DNA of 64,000 nt, taken from the NCBI RefSeq assembly GCF_005938745.2, contig NZ_VCBX02000001.1:5532501-5596500 (forward strand), in the 5' to 3' direction. A program made the position numbers and the translations under genes. The notes below the pieces were generated by a model that did not search any database, was not told the origin of the DNA, and worked only from the letters and a program-made list of their open reading frames with translations. Shown piece after piece: positions 8,657-19,291 of this stretch. Source of the stretch: Rhodococcus sp. KBS0724. GTDB taxonomy: Bacteria; Actinomycetota; Actinomycetes; Mycobacteriales; Mycobacteriaceae. How positions within the stretch are numbered: the first letter of the stretch is position 1; every line of letters begins with the position of its first letter.

Positions 8657-9034
8657 GTGAAGAAGTACGCACCATTCCTGCTGATCGACGCCATTCTTGT
8701 CATAATCTTCTGCGCGATAGGGCGCCGTACCCACGAAGAAGCCAATGCGCTCGCCGGTCTGGCGAAGACATCGTGGCCGTTCCTGACCGGCCTGGTTATC
8801 GGATGGGCTGCCACGTTCGCGCTGTACCGCGACAAGTTCAACGCCGTTCTTCTGCTCCCCACCGGCATTGCCGTCTGGCTCTCCACCGTCGTCATCGGCA
8901 TGGTCCTGCGAGTGCTCAGCGGTCAAGGTACGCAATTCAGTTTCATCGTGGTCGCCACGCTTGTCCTCGGCGCTTTCCTACTCGGGTGGCGCGCACTGGT
9001 TCCGGTCGTCGCAAAAATTCGTGCCAGGTCGTAA
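8657..9034 (+). CDS. DUF3054 small membrane protein
   Basis: A 125-residue protein with four predicted transmembrane helices (about 5-22, 38-56, 66-88 and 96-115) matching the actinobacterial DUF3054 family: FLLIDAILVIIFCAIGRRTHEE at the N-terminus and WPFLTGLVIGWA in helix 2. The function is unknown. The GTG at 8657 is the only sensible start between the hairpin and the first helix; it has no strong ribosome site. It stands alone between YceI and a peptide transporter. Confidence 0.8.
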   Translation: MKKYAPFLLIDAILVIIFCAIGRRTHEEANALAGLAKTSWPFLTGLVIGWAATFALYRDKFNAVLLLPTGIAVWLSTVVIGMVLRVLSGQGTQFSFIVVATLVLGAFLLGWRALVPVVAKIRARS

Positions 9035-9091
9035 CCGTGTCGAGCGGTCCGGAACTACCCCAATTGCCCTACGAAGTAGGACACTTCTCGG

Positions 9092-10564
<1,473 letters not shown>

Positions 10565-10565
10565 G

Positions 10566-10594
10566 CGCTATTTGACCCGCCCGCTATTTGACCC
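10566..10594. repeat. Short tandem repeat between convergent genes
   Basis: CGCTATTTGACCC occurs at 10566-10578 and again at 10582-10594, a 16-base period. The second copy contains the stop codon and last codons of the TauE/SafE gene, so this looks like a small local duplication in the 3' junction. No function is evident. Confidence 0.6.
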
Positions 10595-11321
10595 ACAGCC
10601 ACAGCGCCAAAGCGAATCCCGCTATCGCTACTGCCACCCGCAGTACCGATGGCGGGATTTTCTTGACGACGGGTGGCCCACACCAGCCTCCGGCCAACGC
10701 GCCGATAGCCATCGCCAGTGCGGCCACCCAGTGAACTTGACCGGAAAAAGCGAAGATGAGTGCCGCCACCAGATTCGCGATGCCGAGGAAAAAGCTCTTC
10801 AGAATCGTGGCCCGCCACACCGTTTCGGAGGTGAGGATGAGGGTTGCGGCAAGAAAGATAACACCGGCACCCGCACCGAAATACCCGCCGTACACGGCCA
10901 CGGCAAACAGTGCGGCCGAGTAGATTCCCGGACGATCACCACCACCGGACAGTTCACGAATCTTCGGCTGAAGCAGCAGCGCCAGTGCTGCAAACGCAAC
11001 CATCGCCGGTACCACCGATTCGAAGGAACCCTCCGGCGCGAGCCACAAAATCAACGCACCGATGATGCCGCCGGCGGCCGAATACAGGGACCAGCGAACA
11101 AGTTTGGGTCCGGTATCGGCGACTTCGCGCGACGAGTTCGCCAATGCACCAACGCCGACGGCCACCAGTGCCACGGTGTTGGTCATATTGGCGCTGACGG
11201 GCGACAACCCGACACTGAGCAACGCCGGATACGACACGATGGACGCCAGTCCGGTGACAAAGCCGACAAGGCCGCTGAAGAATCCCGCTACGACGAGAAA
11301 GAGAAAATCGAGCAGGTTCAC
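10584..11321 (-). CDS. TauE/SafE-family membrane exporter
   Basis: A 245-residue protein with about eight helices in two related halves. Each half begins with a motif typical of the family: GFFSGLVGFVTGLASIVSYPALLSVG near the N-terminus and GGYFGAGAGVIFLA in the second half. Members export sulfite, sulfoacetate or other organosulfur anions, but many actinobacterial copies are uncharacterised. The start is GTG at 11321. The gene is convergent with the peptide transporter and separated from the upstream SDR by 45 bases on the same strand. Confidence 0.85.
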   Translation of the reverse strand: MNLLDFLFLVVAGFFSGLVGFVTGLASIVSYPALLSVGLSPVSANMTNTVALVAVGVGALANSSREVADTGPKLVRWSLYSAAGGIIGALILWLAPEGSFESVVPAMVAFAALALLLQPKIRELSGGGDRPGIYSAALFAVAVYGGYFGAGAGVIFLAATLILTSETVWRATILKSFFLGIANLVAALIFAFSGQVHWVAALAMAIGALAGGWCGPPVVKKIPPSVLRVAVAIAGFALALWLWVK

Positions 11322-11366
11322 AGCTCTTGAACCTACCGGGCGCAGATTCTCACCCGCGCCACGCGT

Positions 11367-12227
11367 CTACGGATGCCCCTCCAGAAACCGTGTCGGCGCG
11401 TAGTTCGCCCAACCAGAGTCAGGCCAGTTGAACCACCCGGACGACGCGAGTGTTCCACCGTCCGGATGAAGTGTTGTCCCCGTGATGAAGGTGGAGAGTC
11501 CGGAGACAAGAAAGACGACGCTGTTCGATACGTCGGAGACATGCCCGACGCGTCCCATCGGTATCGCCACCCGAGCACCCACCGGAGTTGCCATCGAATG
11601 GTCCCCGCTGCCGAATCGGGCAAGATTCGGCGTCGGAACAAAGTCCGGTGCAACGTTGTTCACGCGAATCCGGTCCGGGGCAAGTTCGACGGCCAACGTC
11701 CGCGAAAACTGCTCGACAGCAGCCTTTGCCGCAGAGTAAACGGCAAAACCTGGTGCCGCGCGGTGCGCTTCGATGGTGGTGACATTGACGATACTGCCGC
11801 CTCGGCCACCACTTTTCATCATCGGCACCGCGAGGGAGCACGCGTGCAGGACGTGATGGAAGTTCGTGCGCAGAAGCGCGTCCCACCCTTTCGGTGTCGA
11901 TTCGGCAAAAGGTGTGCGAAACGTGCCACCGACGACGTTGACCAGGATGTCGAGCCTGCCCCACCGCTCGTGAGCGGCCTCGAACAACGAGTTCAGCACG
12001 TCCGGATCACGCGCGTCACCGTGATGTACGACGGCGTCGCGTCCGCCCTCCGCCAACTCACGACGCAACCGCAGGGCCGCTTCGGCGTCGATGTCGACAA
12101 CGGCCAGCCGCACTCCGTTCTCGGCAAGATCAGCGGCAATCGCGCCGCCGAGCCCACCGGCACCGCCCGTGATGACGGCCACGCAGCCGTCCAACCCGGC
12201 CCGATCTTCGAACCATTGTGTGCTCAT
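11367..12227 (-). CDS. SDR family oxidoreductase
   Basis: A 286-residue classical short-chain dehydrogenase. The NAD(P) site TGGAGGLGGAIA is at about residues 20-31, the acidic residue after beta-2 (VVDID) suggests NAD(H) preference, NVVG replaces the usual NNAG, and the catalytic YSAAK (about 165-169) is present. The insert around PTPNLARFGSGDHSM and the C-terminal tail FNWPDSGWANYAP are longer than in FabG. It overlaps the upstream LLM oxidoreductase by 4 bases, implying one operon and possibly sequential steps on the same unknown substrate. Confidence 0.88.
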   Translation of the reverse strand: MSTQWFEDRAGLDGCVAVITGGAGGLGGAIAADLAENGVRLAVVDIDAEAALRLRRELAEGGRDAVVHHGDARDPDVLNSLFEAAHERWGRLDILVNVVGGTFRTPFAESTPKGWDALLRTNFHHVLHACSLAVPMMKSGGRGGSIVNVTTIEAHRAAPGFAVYSAAKAAVEQFSRTLAVELAPDRIRVNNVAPDFVPTPNLARFGSGDHSMATPVGARVAIPMGRVGHVSDVSNSVVFLVSGLSTFITGTTLHPDGGTLASSGWFNWPDSGWANYAPTRFLEGHP

Positions 12228-13132
12228 GACAGGTACGTGGACCCGAACGCTTCGAGGAATTCGACGGTGGCAGCCAACCCGTCGATGGGACCGGAAACCA
12301 CCACTGCGGTGACGCCTGATTTTTCGAGTTCTTCGAACACTTCGCGGTGCCGGTCGGATTCGTCTGTCGGCGTGTGGATCCCGTCGCCGTGATAGGAGTA
12401 CACGACGTCGATGGGCTCGGCGCGTCCGGCGGCAAGCGCCGCATTTCGCAACTCGGTGATGTGGCCGCCGATCTGATCAACCGATCCGAGAGTGGGTGTT
12501 CGGGCGGTGGCGCTCAACTCTGCCCCACCCGACATCGGCATCCATCCCTGTGCACGCTCCGCTACGCGGCGGCGGGTCAGCTTGGAGTTGCCACCGATCC
12601 AGATGGGGATCGGGTTCTGGACCGGTTTCGGCCGGGCGATGACGTCGAGCGCGCTGAAGTGCTTGCCGCGGTAGGTAAACGGTTCACCGCTCCAGTGCAG
12701 CGGAAGCACGTCCAGCGCTTCGTCGAAGAGTTTGTTGCGCTCGTCGAAATCGATACCAAGAGCGTGAAATTCGCTCTTCTGGTATCCGGTTCCGAGTCCG
12801 AGTGTGAGGCGGCCACCGGAGAGCTTGTCCAGAGTTGACGCGGATTTTGCCAGTAGGAAGGGGTTTCGATACGGCGCCACGGCGAGATAGGTGAGCAGTC
12901 GCAGTCGTTCGGTTGCCGCTGCGACGTAACCGAGGGCAACAAAAGGGTCGAGTGTCTGATGCCCTCCCGAGGCCAGCCACCGGGCACCGGGTATCGGATG
13001 TTCGCTGAGCGACAGTGTGTCGAATCCGGCGCGTTCGGCCGCAATGGCCACGTCCCGCAGCGGCCCTGGATCGAGGACGTCTCCGTCGAGACCGCTTATT
13101 TCCGGGTAGTGGTAGATGAAACGCAATGTCAC
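12224..13132 (-). CDS. LLM-class F420-dependent oxidoreductase
   Basis: A 302-residue luciferase-like monooxygenase fold protein. Family features are LSLSEHPIPGARW, the GLGTGYQKSEFHALGIDFDERNKLFDE stretch (only GLGTGYQKSEF quoted as the signature), the PIPIWIGGNS strand and the RRVAERAQGWMPM segment. This TIGR03619-like type is expected to use coenzyme F420, abundant in Rhodococcus and mycobacteria. The GTG at 13132 is preferred because GAGAGGG lies 8 bases upstream; an ATG at 13153 would remove that site. It is coupled to the downstream SDR by a 4-base overlap. Confidence 0.86.
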   Translation of the reverse strand: MTLRFIYHYPEISGLDGDVLDPGPLRDVAIAAERAGFDTLSLSEHPIPGARWLASGGHQTLDPFVALGYVAAATERLRLLTYLAVAPYRNPFLLAKSASTLDKLSGGRLTLGLGTGYQKSEFHALGIDFDERNKLFDEALDVLPLHWSGEPFTYRGKHFSALDVIARPKPVQNPIPIWIGGNSKLTRRRVAERAQGWMPMSGGAELSATARTPTLGSVDQIGGHITELRNAALAAGRAEPIDVVYSYHGDGIHTPTDESDRHREVFEELEKSGVTAVVVSGPIDGLAATVEFLEAFGSTYLS

Positions 13133-13232
13133 CGAGTGAACCCTCTCTGGCATGCGAGCACATACCTAGCTCGGCCAGGCATGCTTTCCAGAGATGAGAA
13201 TAGCGATTACATATTTGAAAGTCACGCTCTCT

Positions 13233-14921
13233 TTACTTGTCGGCGGGCTTAGCCAACTCTTGGAACAACTTCTCCGTCATCTGCTGCGCCCGGTCGTTGC
13301 CGTCGGCATCTGCGACGAAGACTGCAAAGGCCAGATCACCACGTGATCCGAAGAACCAGCGATCGCCACCGCTTGCCGCACCGGCCGCAATCAGATCCGG
13401 GTATCCGGCCACACCGCCCGCGCCGCGCATGGAATCACGGAGCCGGTCGGTCACGTCGGCCGGCAGAGCTGACGCCGCAGTGTCGGCCGTCGCCGGCTGC
13501 CCGAACACCATCATCGGCGTCGGGGCACTGCCACGGGCAATGGACGCCGCGAGCATAGCCATACCGAATGGCGTGACCTGCGGTTCATTAGCTCCGGTGG
13601 ACGTTCGGTTCGCCACGATGTTGTTCACCGACTCGTTCCCGCCGGAACCATCCGACGCAAACGTTGCCGTCTGCTGCTCGAGGCTGGGAATGTGGAATCC
13701 ATTGCCGAGTCCGAGTTGCCGCGCCGTGTCTGCCAGCTGGTCGCCGGACACATCACGCGGCTCGACGCCGTTCTGCATCGACGACGCCAACCGGACGAGG
13801 TCAAGTGTGCCGCCTGCCGGACGAAGCCCGGTGAAGGCGATCGGCCCCTGCTCGATAGCCTGATTATTCTGGGCGGCAGCAAGAATCGCGCCGTCCGAGG
13901 GTCGGATCGCGACTATCGCCGCCGGAGTGCCTGCGCTCACCACAGCTTCGATTGCCGCAAGTTGTGTGTGCGAATCCATGGTCGCGGCAACGTCGGGGCC
14001 GGGAGGTCCCTGGAAACCGGCTTGTTTGACTGCCGCTCCGTTTTGGTCGACAAGATTGACCGCCCAGCCTGCGGTGGCATCACGGTTTGCCTGCCACGCG
14101 GTGCGTAAAGGGTCCAGGAGAGGCGAGTTGATCCGGCGATCCGACGCAATGAGCTTGGGCGTCTTCACGACAACAACTCCGGGGATGGCGAAGTCACTTT
14201 CGAGGTACAGATAGTCGGGGTCGCGCAGGAGCACTGCTGTGACCGGCTGACCGGGGTGCGCCGCGAGGTCCGCGAGCATCGATTCGCTGGTCACCAACGG
14301 GGCGACGGGTTCGATGACTTTCGCGAGTCGGCGCGTCGTGTCGACGGGATCGGGTGTGGCGGCCGGGTCGATCGTGATTGCGTTGATGGTCTGCTCGTTC
14401 ATCAGCAGAGTCCCGGTCGCATCGACCACCTTGGGCGGGGCCGCGTCGGTTCGGGTGTAGTCGACAGTGCTTCCGCTGCCGAGTCCGGGGACGATGACCG
14501 ACGGATCCCACGACACTCGCCAGCCCACGGACAGGTCCCGGACTTCACCCTGGGACTGGTACGTCCAATCCTTGCCTTCGCCGAAGTTCCAGGCCGCATC
14601 GAGGGTGAAGAATCCGGAGTCGCTACCGAGGTCGATGACCTGGGCGACGTCGAAGTCGGTGGAACGCGCTTCCAATCCGTCGAACATCTGCGAGATGGCT
14701 GCGCGCGCGGCATTGGGGTACGACGTGAGATTGGCGGCGCCGTCGACGTCGTGATTGTTGAGTGCGGTGACAAAATCTTCGACAACGGTCGCGGCGTCAG
14801 TTTCCTTCTCTCCCCCGACGACGCACGACGCAAGAGCCACCGTCATGACAACAGCAGCTATCGAAGCAATGGCGTATTTGACGTTTTTTCCGCGGCTGCT
14901 TTTCTGTGCTCCGGGCCCCAT
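13233..14921 (-). CDS. Catalytically degenerate penicillin-binding lipoprotein
   Basis: A 562-residue paralogue of the neighbouring PBP, with a lipoprotein signal (VALASC, Cys33), an NTF2-like MecA_N domain (about 40-155) and a transpeptidase-like domain. The catalytic motifs are gone: where the neighbour has PPGSTFKTV, this protein has PAGGTLDLV (368-376), losing both the nucleophile Ser and the Lys; the region holding SxN is deleted (about 45 residues shorter); and KTGT is replaced around IAAGAASGGD (511-520). The fold-flanking sequences (TPFGMAMLAASIARG, GDLAFAVFVADAD) remain strongly conserved, so it is a maintained pseudoenzyme rather than a decaying gene. It lies 106 bases downstream of the active paralogue. 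Confidence 0.9.
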   Translation of the reverse strand: MGPGAQKSSRGKNVKYAIASIAAVVMTVALASCVVGGEKETDAATVVEDFVTALNNHDVDGAANLTSYPNAARAAISQMFDGLEARSTDFDVAQVIDLGSDSGFFTLDAAWNFGEGKDWTYQSQGEVRDLSVGWRVSWDPSVIVPGLGSGSTVDYTRTDAAPPKVVDATGTLLMNEQTINAITIDPAATPDPVDTTRRLAKVIEPVAPLVTSESMLADLAAHPGQPVTAVLLRDPDYLYLESDFAIPGVVVVKTPKLIASDRRINSPLLDPLRTAWQANRDATAGWAVNLVDQNGAAVKQAGFQGPPGPDVAATMDSHTQLAAIEAVVSAGTPAAIVAIRPSDGAILAAAQNNQAIEQGPIAFTGLRPAGGTLDLVRLASSMQNGVEPRDVSGDQLADTARQLGLGNGFHIPSLEQQTATFASDGSGGNESVNNIVANRTSTGANEPQVTPFGMAMLAASIARGSAPTPMMVFGQPATADTAASALPADVTDRLRDSMRGAGGVAGYPDLIAAGAASGGDRWFFGSRGDLAFAVFVADADGNDRAQQMTEKLFQELAKPADK

Positions 14922-15027
14922 TGGTGCAACTCTTCACTTCTGTCACAAGCGTAACAAGCACGGGATGCCTACGAACGTGTCACGGTTGAGCCACGGTGGT
15001 GTCATCGAACTGCAATCGAAATCAGGT

Positions 15028-16854
15028 TTACCGCAAGAAAGTGCCTGCGACCTGCACCGCAGGAGCGGAGCTGTCTGCGCCGGCGATGAAAACCGCAAAC
15101 GCCAGATCTCCCTTGATCCCGACAAACCATCCATGCGCTGGACCGCCGTCAACTTCCGCTGTTCCGGTCTTGCCCAACAGTCCGTCGATGTCGGCGAGAG
15201 TCGTGGCGGTACCGCCGGTGACGGTCTCACGCATCATGGTCCGCAACTGTTCGGTCACCACCGCGGGTGTAGGCGTCACGGTCTGGTCGGCAACCCCCGG
15301 CTGTCCTTTCACGAGCATCGGGGCCGGCGTTTCACCGCGTGCGATCGACGCTGCGACCAACGCCATCCCGAACGGCGTCGCCGTGACGGCTCCCTGCCCG
15401 ATCGCCGATTCGACGCGTTCGGCCGGTGTGTTCGCATCTGGCACATTTCCGGTCACTGTCGTCAGGCCCGGGGTGACGTAGTCGACGCCCAATCCGAATT
15501 GCAGTGCCGCATTGTGCAGTGCGTCCGCGGGCAGGCCGACGGCTAGTCGCGCCATCGTCGTGTTGCACGAACGCGCGAAGGCGGTGTGCAGGGGCACCGA
15601 GCCGAGATCGAACTCGTCGTCGTTGGGAATCTGTCGGCCCTCGACGTTCTCGGTGCCGGGGCACGGCAGGATCGTGTCAGGAGTCGCGACTGCGGCCTGC
15701 AGCGCCGCCGACGTCGTCACGGTCTTGAAGGTCGAGCCCGGCGGATACAGACCCGTGAGCGCAATCGGCCCCTGAGCATCGGCGGCCGAGTTCTGGGCAA
15801 CGGCAAGAACAGCTCCGGACGACGGTTGCAGCGCCACGATCACCGCAGGCTGCGTCACCGCGGCGAGAGCGTTCTCCGCGCCCAGTTGAAGAGTGCGGTC
15901 AATTGTTGTTGCGATGTTCGGCGCAACCGGGCCGTCCTGTCCGGCGATTGTCGTCGCCGACCCGTTCTCCTTCACCATTTGCACCGCCCACCCAGCGGAT
16001 TTGTCCTGACCTTCCTGCCACAGGTCGCTCAGCCCGCTGAAGGTCGGCGACGTCAGAGCCTTGTCGACGGACAGCAACCGTGCTTGCGGGGCAAGAGTCA
16101 CCCCGGGCAGGGAAGCCAACTGCTCTTCAATGGGTGCAAGGTCTTCCGCACGAAGGGTGATTGCCGTGATCGGTTTTCCAGCGGCCGCGGCGAGGTCGCT
16201 GCGCAACGAATCTGCTGTGATCGTCGGGGCAATCGGGGAGACGAGCGCCGCCACGGCAGCGGTGTCGGCGGCGGGCTCGAGGTTGACCAGCGTCACCACC
16301 TGCTGCTCCATGATGGGCTGTCCGGCGGAATCGAGAACCGCGGGCGGTGCACCGGTCGTGGGTGTGTACCGCAGAGTGGTCGACGCCCTCAGATCCGGTG
16401 CGAGCAATGCCGGATCCCACTCGATCAACCATTGATCGCCGCTGGCCGATGCATTCCCGTTGGTGGAGTACGTCCAGTCTTGGCCTTCCCCGAAGTGCCA
16501 GGCTGCATCAAGAGTGAAGGTGCCGGCGTTGTCTCCGGATTGCTCAGCTTCCGAAACCGTGAACGTTCCCTCGTCCTTCCCCAGTCCGTCGATCATCGCG
16601 GAAATCGCGGTGGATGCTGCCGCGGGATCGGTCGTCAGGTTTGCCGCTGCTGTCACATCGTCGTCGGTGAGGGCAGACGCGAACTGCTCGGCCACTGATC
16701 GAGGCTGGTCAGGACCACTACTGCACGCGACGATGCTGCTCGCGGCGGCTACTCCCATCACCGTGAACACGGTGATTTTTCGGATCAACGGGTGGCGAAT
16801 ATCAACTCTCGATGGGCGCACCTCCTCGATCATGCCCGAAATTGTGGCGAACAC
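15028..16854 (-). CDS. Penicillin-binding lipoprotein with NTF2-like domain (transpeptidase)
   Basis: A 608-residue class B-like PBP that should crosslink peptidoglycan outside the membrane. Order: lipoprotein signal with SIVAC (Cys44), NTF2-like MecA_N domain (about 50-165), dimerisation region, and transpeptidase domain (about 310-605). All motifs are intact: S374-T-F-K377, S429-C-N431 and K562-T-G-T. The architecture matches mycobacterial Rv2864c. An internal ATG at 16833 is a possible alternative start; a GGAGG-like site precedes it. It is divergent from the 184-residue unknown protein gene. Confidence 0.92.
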   Translation of the reverse strand: MFATISGMIEEVRPSRVDIRHPLIRKITVFTVMGVAAASSIVACSSGPDQPRSVAEQFASALTDDDVTAAANLTTDPAAASTAISAMIDGLGKDEGTFTVSEAEQSGDNAGTFTLDAAWHFGEGQDWTYSTNGNASASGDQWLIEWDPALLAPDLRASTTLRYTPTTGAPPAVLDSAGQPIMEQQVVTLVNLEPAADTAAVAALVSPIAPTITADSLRSDLAAAAGKPITAITLRAEDLAPIEEQLASLPGVTLAPQARLLSVDKALTSPTFSGLSDLWQEGQDKSAGWAVQMVKENGSATTIAGQDGPVAPNIATTIDRTLQLGAENALAAVTQPAVIVALQPSSGAVLAVAQNSAADAQGPIALTGLYPPGSTFKTVTTSAALQAAVATPDTILPCPGTENVEGRQIPNDDEFDLGSVPLHTAFARSCNTTMARLAVGLPADALHNAALQFGLGVDYVTPGLTTVTGNVPDANTPAERVESAIGQGAVTATPFGMALVAASIARGETPAPMLVKGQPGVADQTVTPTPAVVTEQLRTMMRETVTGGTATTLADIDGLLGKTGTAEVDGGPAHGWFVGIKGDLAFAVFIAGADSSAPAVQVAGTFLR

Positions 16855-16919
16855 TGGATTATCGGTGTAATCATGTAATCAGAGCAATCAACGCTCCAGA
16901 CGACTTTCAGGAGAACGTC

Positions 16920-17474
16920 ATGAAAAACTCACACGGCGCCGGCGAGCGCGGATTCGGACGCCCCGGAGGTTGGCAACAAGCATCAGTTCCCGATGCCGGT
17001 GACGCGGCCGACTGGTTTGCCGGCCGACTCCCCGACACCTGGTTCACCGGCCCGGCCGATGTTCAGGTGGACCGCGAGGAGATCGTTGTGATCGGCGAAT
17101 TACCACCCGTCGACGGCGGATCCGCGGCAGCAGAAGGCCGTATCTCCCGCTTCCGTGAGACCACTCGCGCCGATCGCATGCGCATCGCCGACGAGGCCGA
17201 GGCCCGATACGGCCGGAAGGTGGCGTGGGGTGTGAAACTCGACGAAAAGACCGTCCTGTTCACACATCTCGCGGTTCCGGTGATGACACGGTTGCGTCAA
17301 CCCGAGCGCAAGGTACTCGACACGTTGGTGGACGCGGGTGTTGCCAGGTCGCGCGCCGACGCACTCAAGTGGACCGTCCGCCTGGCCGGCCAGCACAGCG
17401 AACAGTGGCTCGCAGAATTGCGGGACGCGATGAAGAAGGTCGACGATCTGAGAACGGAGGGTCCGAAGATCTGA
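16920..17474 (+). CDS. Conserved hypothetical protein, 184 aa
   Basis: I do not recognise this protein. The N-terminal third is Gly/Asp/Pro-rich, with WFAGRLPDTWFTGPADVQVDREEIVVIGEL suggesting a small alpha/beta domain. The middle has an Arg/Glu-rich helix (RFRETTRADRMRIADEAEARYG). The C-terminal 70 residues (LDTLVDAGVARSRADALKWT onward) look like a helical ribbon-helix-helix-type or dimerisation segment. The ATG at 16920 has an AGGAG site 7 bases upstream. It is divergent from the PBP lipoprotein; the shared 65-base gap must contain both promoters. Confidence 0.72.
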   Translation: MKNSHGAGERGFGRPGGWQQASVPDAGDAADWFAGRLPDTWFTGPADVQVDREEIVVIGELPPVDGGSAAAEGRISRFRETTRADRMRIADEAEARYGRKVAWGVKLDEKTVLFTHLAVPVMTRLRQPERKVLDTLVDAGVARSRADALKWTVRLAGQHSEQWLAELRDAMKKVDDLRTEGPKI

Positions 17475-17604
17475 CGATGCACATCACACGTTAATTCGAT
17501 TGCCGACGTCGACGGTCAGCGAGTATCGTCAACGTCGAATTGTCCCCGACAGAACAGGAAACGGGCCGTTGCTCATCTAGAGGTTCATTACGCGAAGGCA
17601 TCCA

Positions 17605-17632
17605 CACCCATCAGCTGCGGCTGAGCCGGGTG
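17605..17632 (+). promoter_or_regulatory. Leader hairpin candidate upstream of ABC-F gene
   Basis: CACCC (17605-17609) pairs with GGGTG (17628-17632), and CAGC (17612-17615) pairs with GCTG (17620-17623) around a TGCG loop. It sits 25 bases before the ABC-F start inside an unusually long (182-base) untranslated gap. ABC-F resistance genes are often controlled by ribosome-mediated attenuation, so this may be a control element; no leader peptide is certain. Confidence 0.35.
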
Positions 17633-17656
17633 GTCCCCGCACCCTCTGGAGTACAC

Positions 17657-19258
17657 ATGACCCACTCTCATTCTTCTCTGTCTCTGTCCGACCTCACGTT
17701 CACCTGGCCGGACGGCGAACCTGTCTTCGCAGGTCTGAGCTTTGTGTTCCCCAGCGGCCGAGTCGGTCTGGTGGGATTGAACGGCTCCGGGAAATCTACG
17801 CTCTTGCGTGTGATCGCGGGCCGATTGTCACCCGACGCCGGTTCCGTCCACGCTTCCGGTGAGATCGGCTACCTGCGCCAGGACATCACACTCGATCCGA
17901 ATGTTCGAGTCGACGACATCCTGGATATCGCCGATCTACGTATTGCGTTGCACCGCATAGAAACCGGTGCGGGCACCGAAGCCGACTTCGCGTTGGCCGA
18001 AGGCAACTGGGACATCGAGGAACGTGCGATCTCGACTCTGCACCGGCTCGGACTCGAACGTGTTGTTCCCGACACCGAGGCTTTGGGACGCACCGTCGGC
18101 ACGCTGTCCGGCGGCGAGACGGTGCTGCTCGGTCTCACCGCGACCCTTCTGAAAAATCCGCAGGTGCTGCTGCTGGACGAGCCGACCAACAATCTCGACC
18201 AGTTGGCGCGCGCCCGGGTTCATGCTGCCGTCCAACAATTCCCCGGCACTGTCGTGGTCGTGAGCCACGACCGGGACTTGTTGAACAGCATGGAATTCAC
18301 CGTGGAACTTCGTCGCGGACATCTTCGGACATTCGGTGGTAACTACTCCCTGTACCAGGAGGTGACAACGGCGGAACAGGAAAATGCACTGGCTGCCGTT
18401 CGCGACGCCAAGACCGATCTGGCAAAGCAGAGCCGCGAATTAGTCGAGGCGCGAACCAAACTGGATCGCCGCAAGCGATACGGCCAGAAGATTCAGGACG
18501 AGAAGCGGCTACCGCCGATCCTGGCGCAGACCCGCAAGCGTAAAGCCGAGGTATCGGCGGGAAAACTGTCAGTCAGCCATATCGGCAAGGTCGACGACGC
18601 GAAGTCCGCTCTTGCCGATGCGGAGAAGTTACTTCGCGACGATCGCGAAATCCGTCTGGATCTTCCTGATACACAGGTACATCCGGGGCAGAAGGTGGCG
18701 TCACTCGAGAATGTTCCACTGCGCAGTGGCCAGATTGCCTCTCTGCATGTCACCGGCCCGGAACGTATCGCGATTGTGGGGCCCAACGGAATCGGGAAGA
18801 CAACCCTTCTCGACGCACTGGTGGAGGCGCAGCCCTATGTTCCCTGCCGCGTACTTCGTCAGCGGCTGGACGTGTTCGACGAGAGCCTGTCGGTAGCCGA
18901 GAATGTTGCAGTGGCCGCGCCACATGCAACCAGCGAGGAAATCCGCGGACAACTGGCTCGATTCCTTTTCCGCGGAACCGATTCCGATGTGACTGCGTCT
19001 GCGTTGTCCGGCGGTGAACGTCTCCGCGCCGCGTTGGCGACCATCCTCCTTGCTCAGCCCGCTCCCAAACTCTTGATATTGGACGAGCCGACCAACAATC
19101 TGGACCTCCCGAGCCTTGCCCATCTCACGCAAGCGCTTCACGATTTCCGGGGCGCACTGGTTGTTGTCAGCCACGATCTTCCGTTCCTGCGGGAGATCAA
19201 CATCACCCGATGGATCAGGATGGACGAGAACGGAATTCATGACATCGATCCCGAGTAG
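17657..19258 (+). CDS. ABC-F family ATP-binding protein
   Basis: A 533-residue protein with two ABC ATPase domains and no membrane segments. Domain 1 has GLNGSGKST, LSGGE and LLLDEPTNNLD; domain 2 has GPNGIGKTT, LSGGE and LILDEPTNNLD. Between them is a long charged linker (AKTDLAKQSRELVEARTKLD... region, about 255-330). This layout is of ABC-F translation factors, some of which protect ribosomes from antibiotics; the ATG at 17657 follows a gap with a possible hairpin. Without the signal of a known antibiotic gene nearby, resistance is only a possibility; a housekeeping translation role is equally likely. Confidence 0.9.
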   Translation: MTHSHSSLSLSDLTFTWPDGEPVFAGLSFVFPSGRVGLVGLNGSGKSTLLRVIAGRLSPDAGSVHASGEIGYLRQDITLDPNVRVDDILDIADLRIALHRIETGAGTEADFALAEGNWDIEERAISTLHRLGLERVVPDTEALGRTVGTLSGGETVLLGLTATLLKNPQVLLLDEPTNNLDQLARARVHAAVQQFPGTVVVVSHDRDLLNSMEFTVELRRGHLRTFGGNYSLYQEVTTAEQENALAAVRDAKTDLAKQSRELVEARTKLDRRKRYGQKIQDEKRLPPILAQTRKRKAEVSAGKLSVSHIGKVDDAKSALADAEKLLRDDREIRLDLPDTQVHPGQKVASLENVPLRSGQIASLHVTGPERIAIVGPNGIGKTTLLDALVEAQPYVPCRVLRQRLDVFDESLSVAENVAVAAPHATSEEIRGQLARFLFRGTDSDVTASALSGGERLRAALATILLAQPAPKLLILDEPTNNLDLPSLAHLTQALHDFRGALVVVSHDLPFLREINITRWIRMDENGIHDIDPE

Positions 19259-19291
19259 CGACGACGCCAACCCCACGTCCATAATGGATCG

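Noticed and set aside
10566..10594. Tandem CGCTATTTGACCC considered as an attachment site or IS end
   Set aside because: No integrase, transposase or composition shift is near; the period is only 16 bases and one copy is inside the coding sequence of the TauE/SafE gene.
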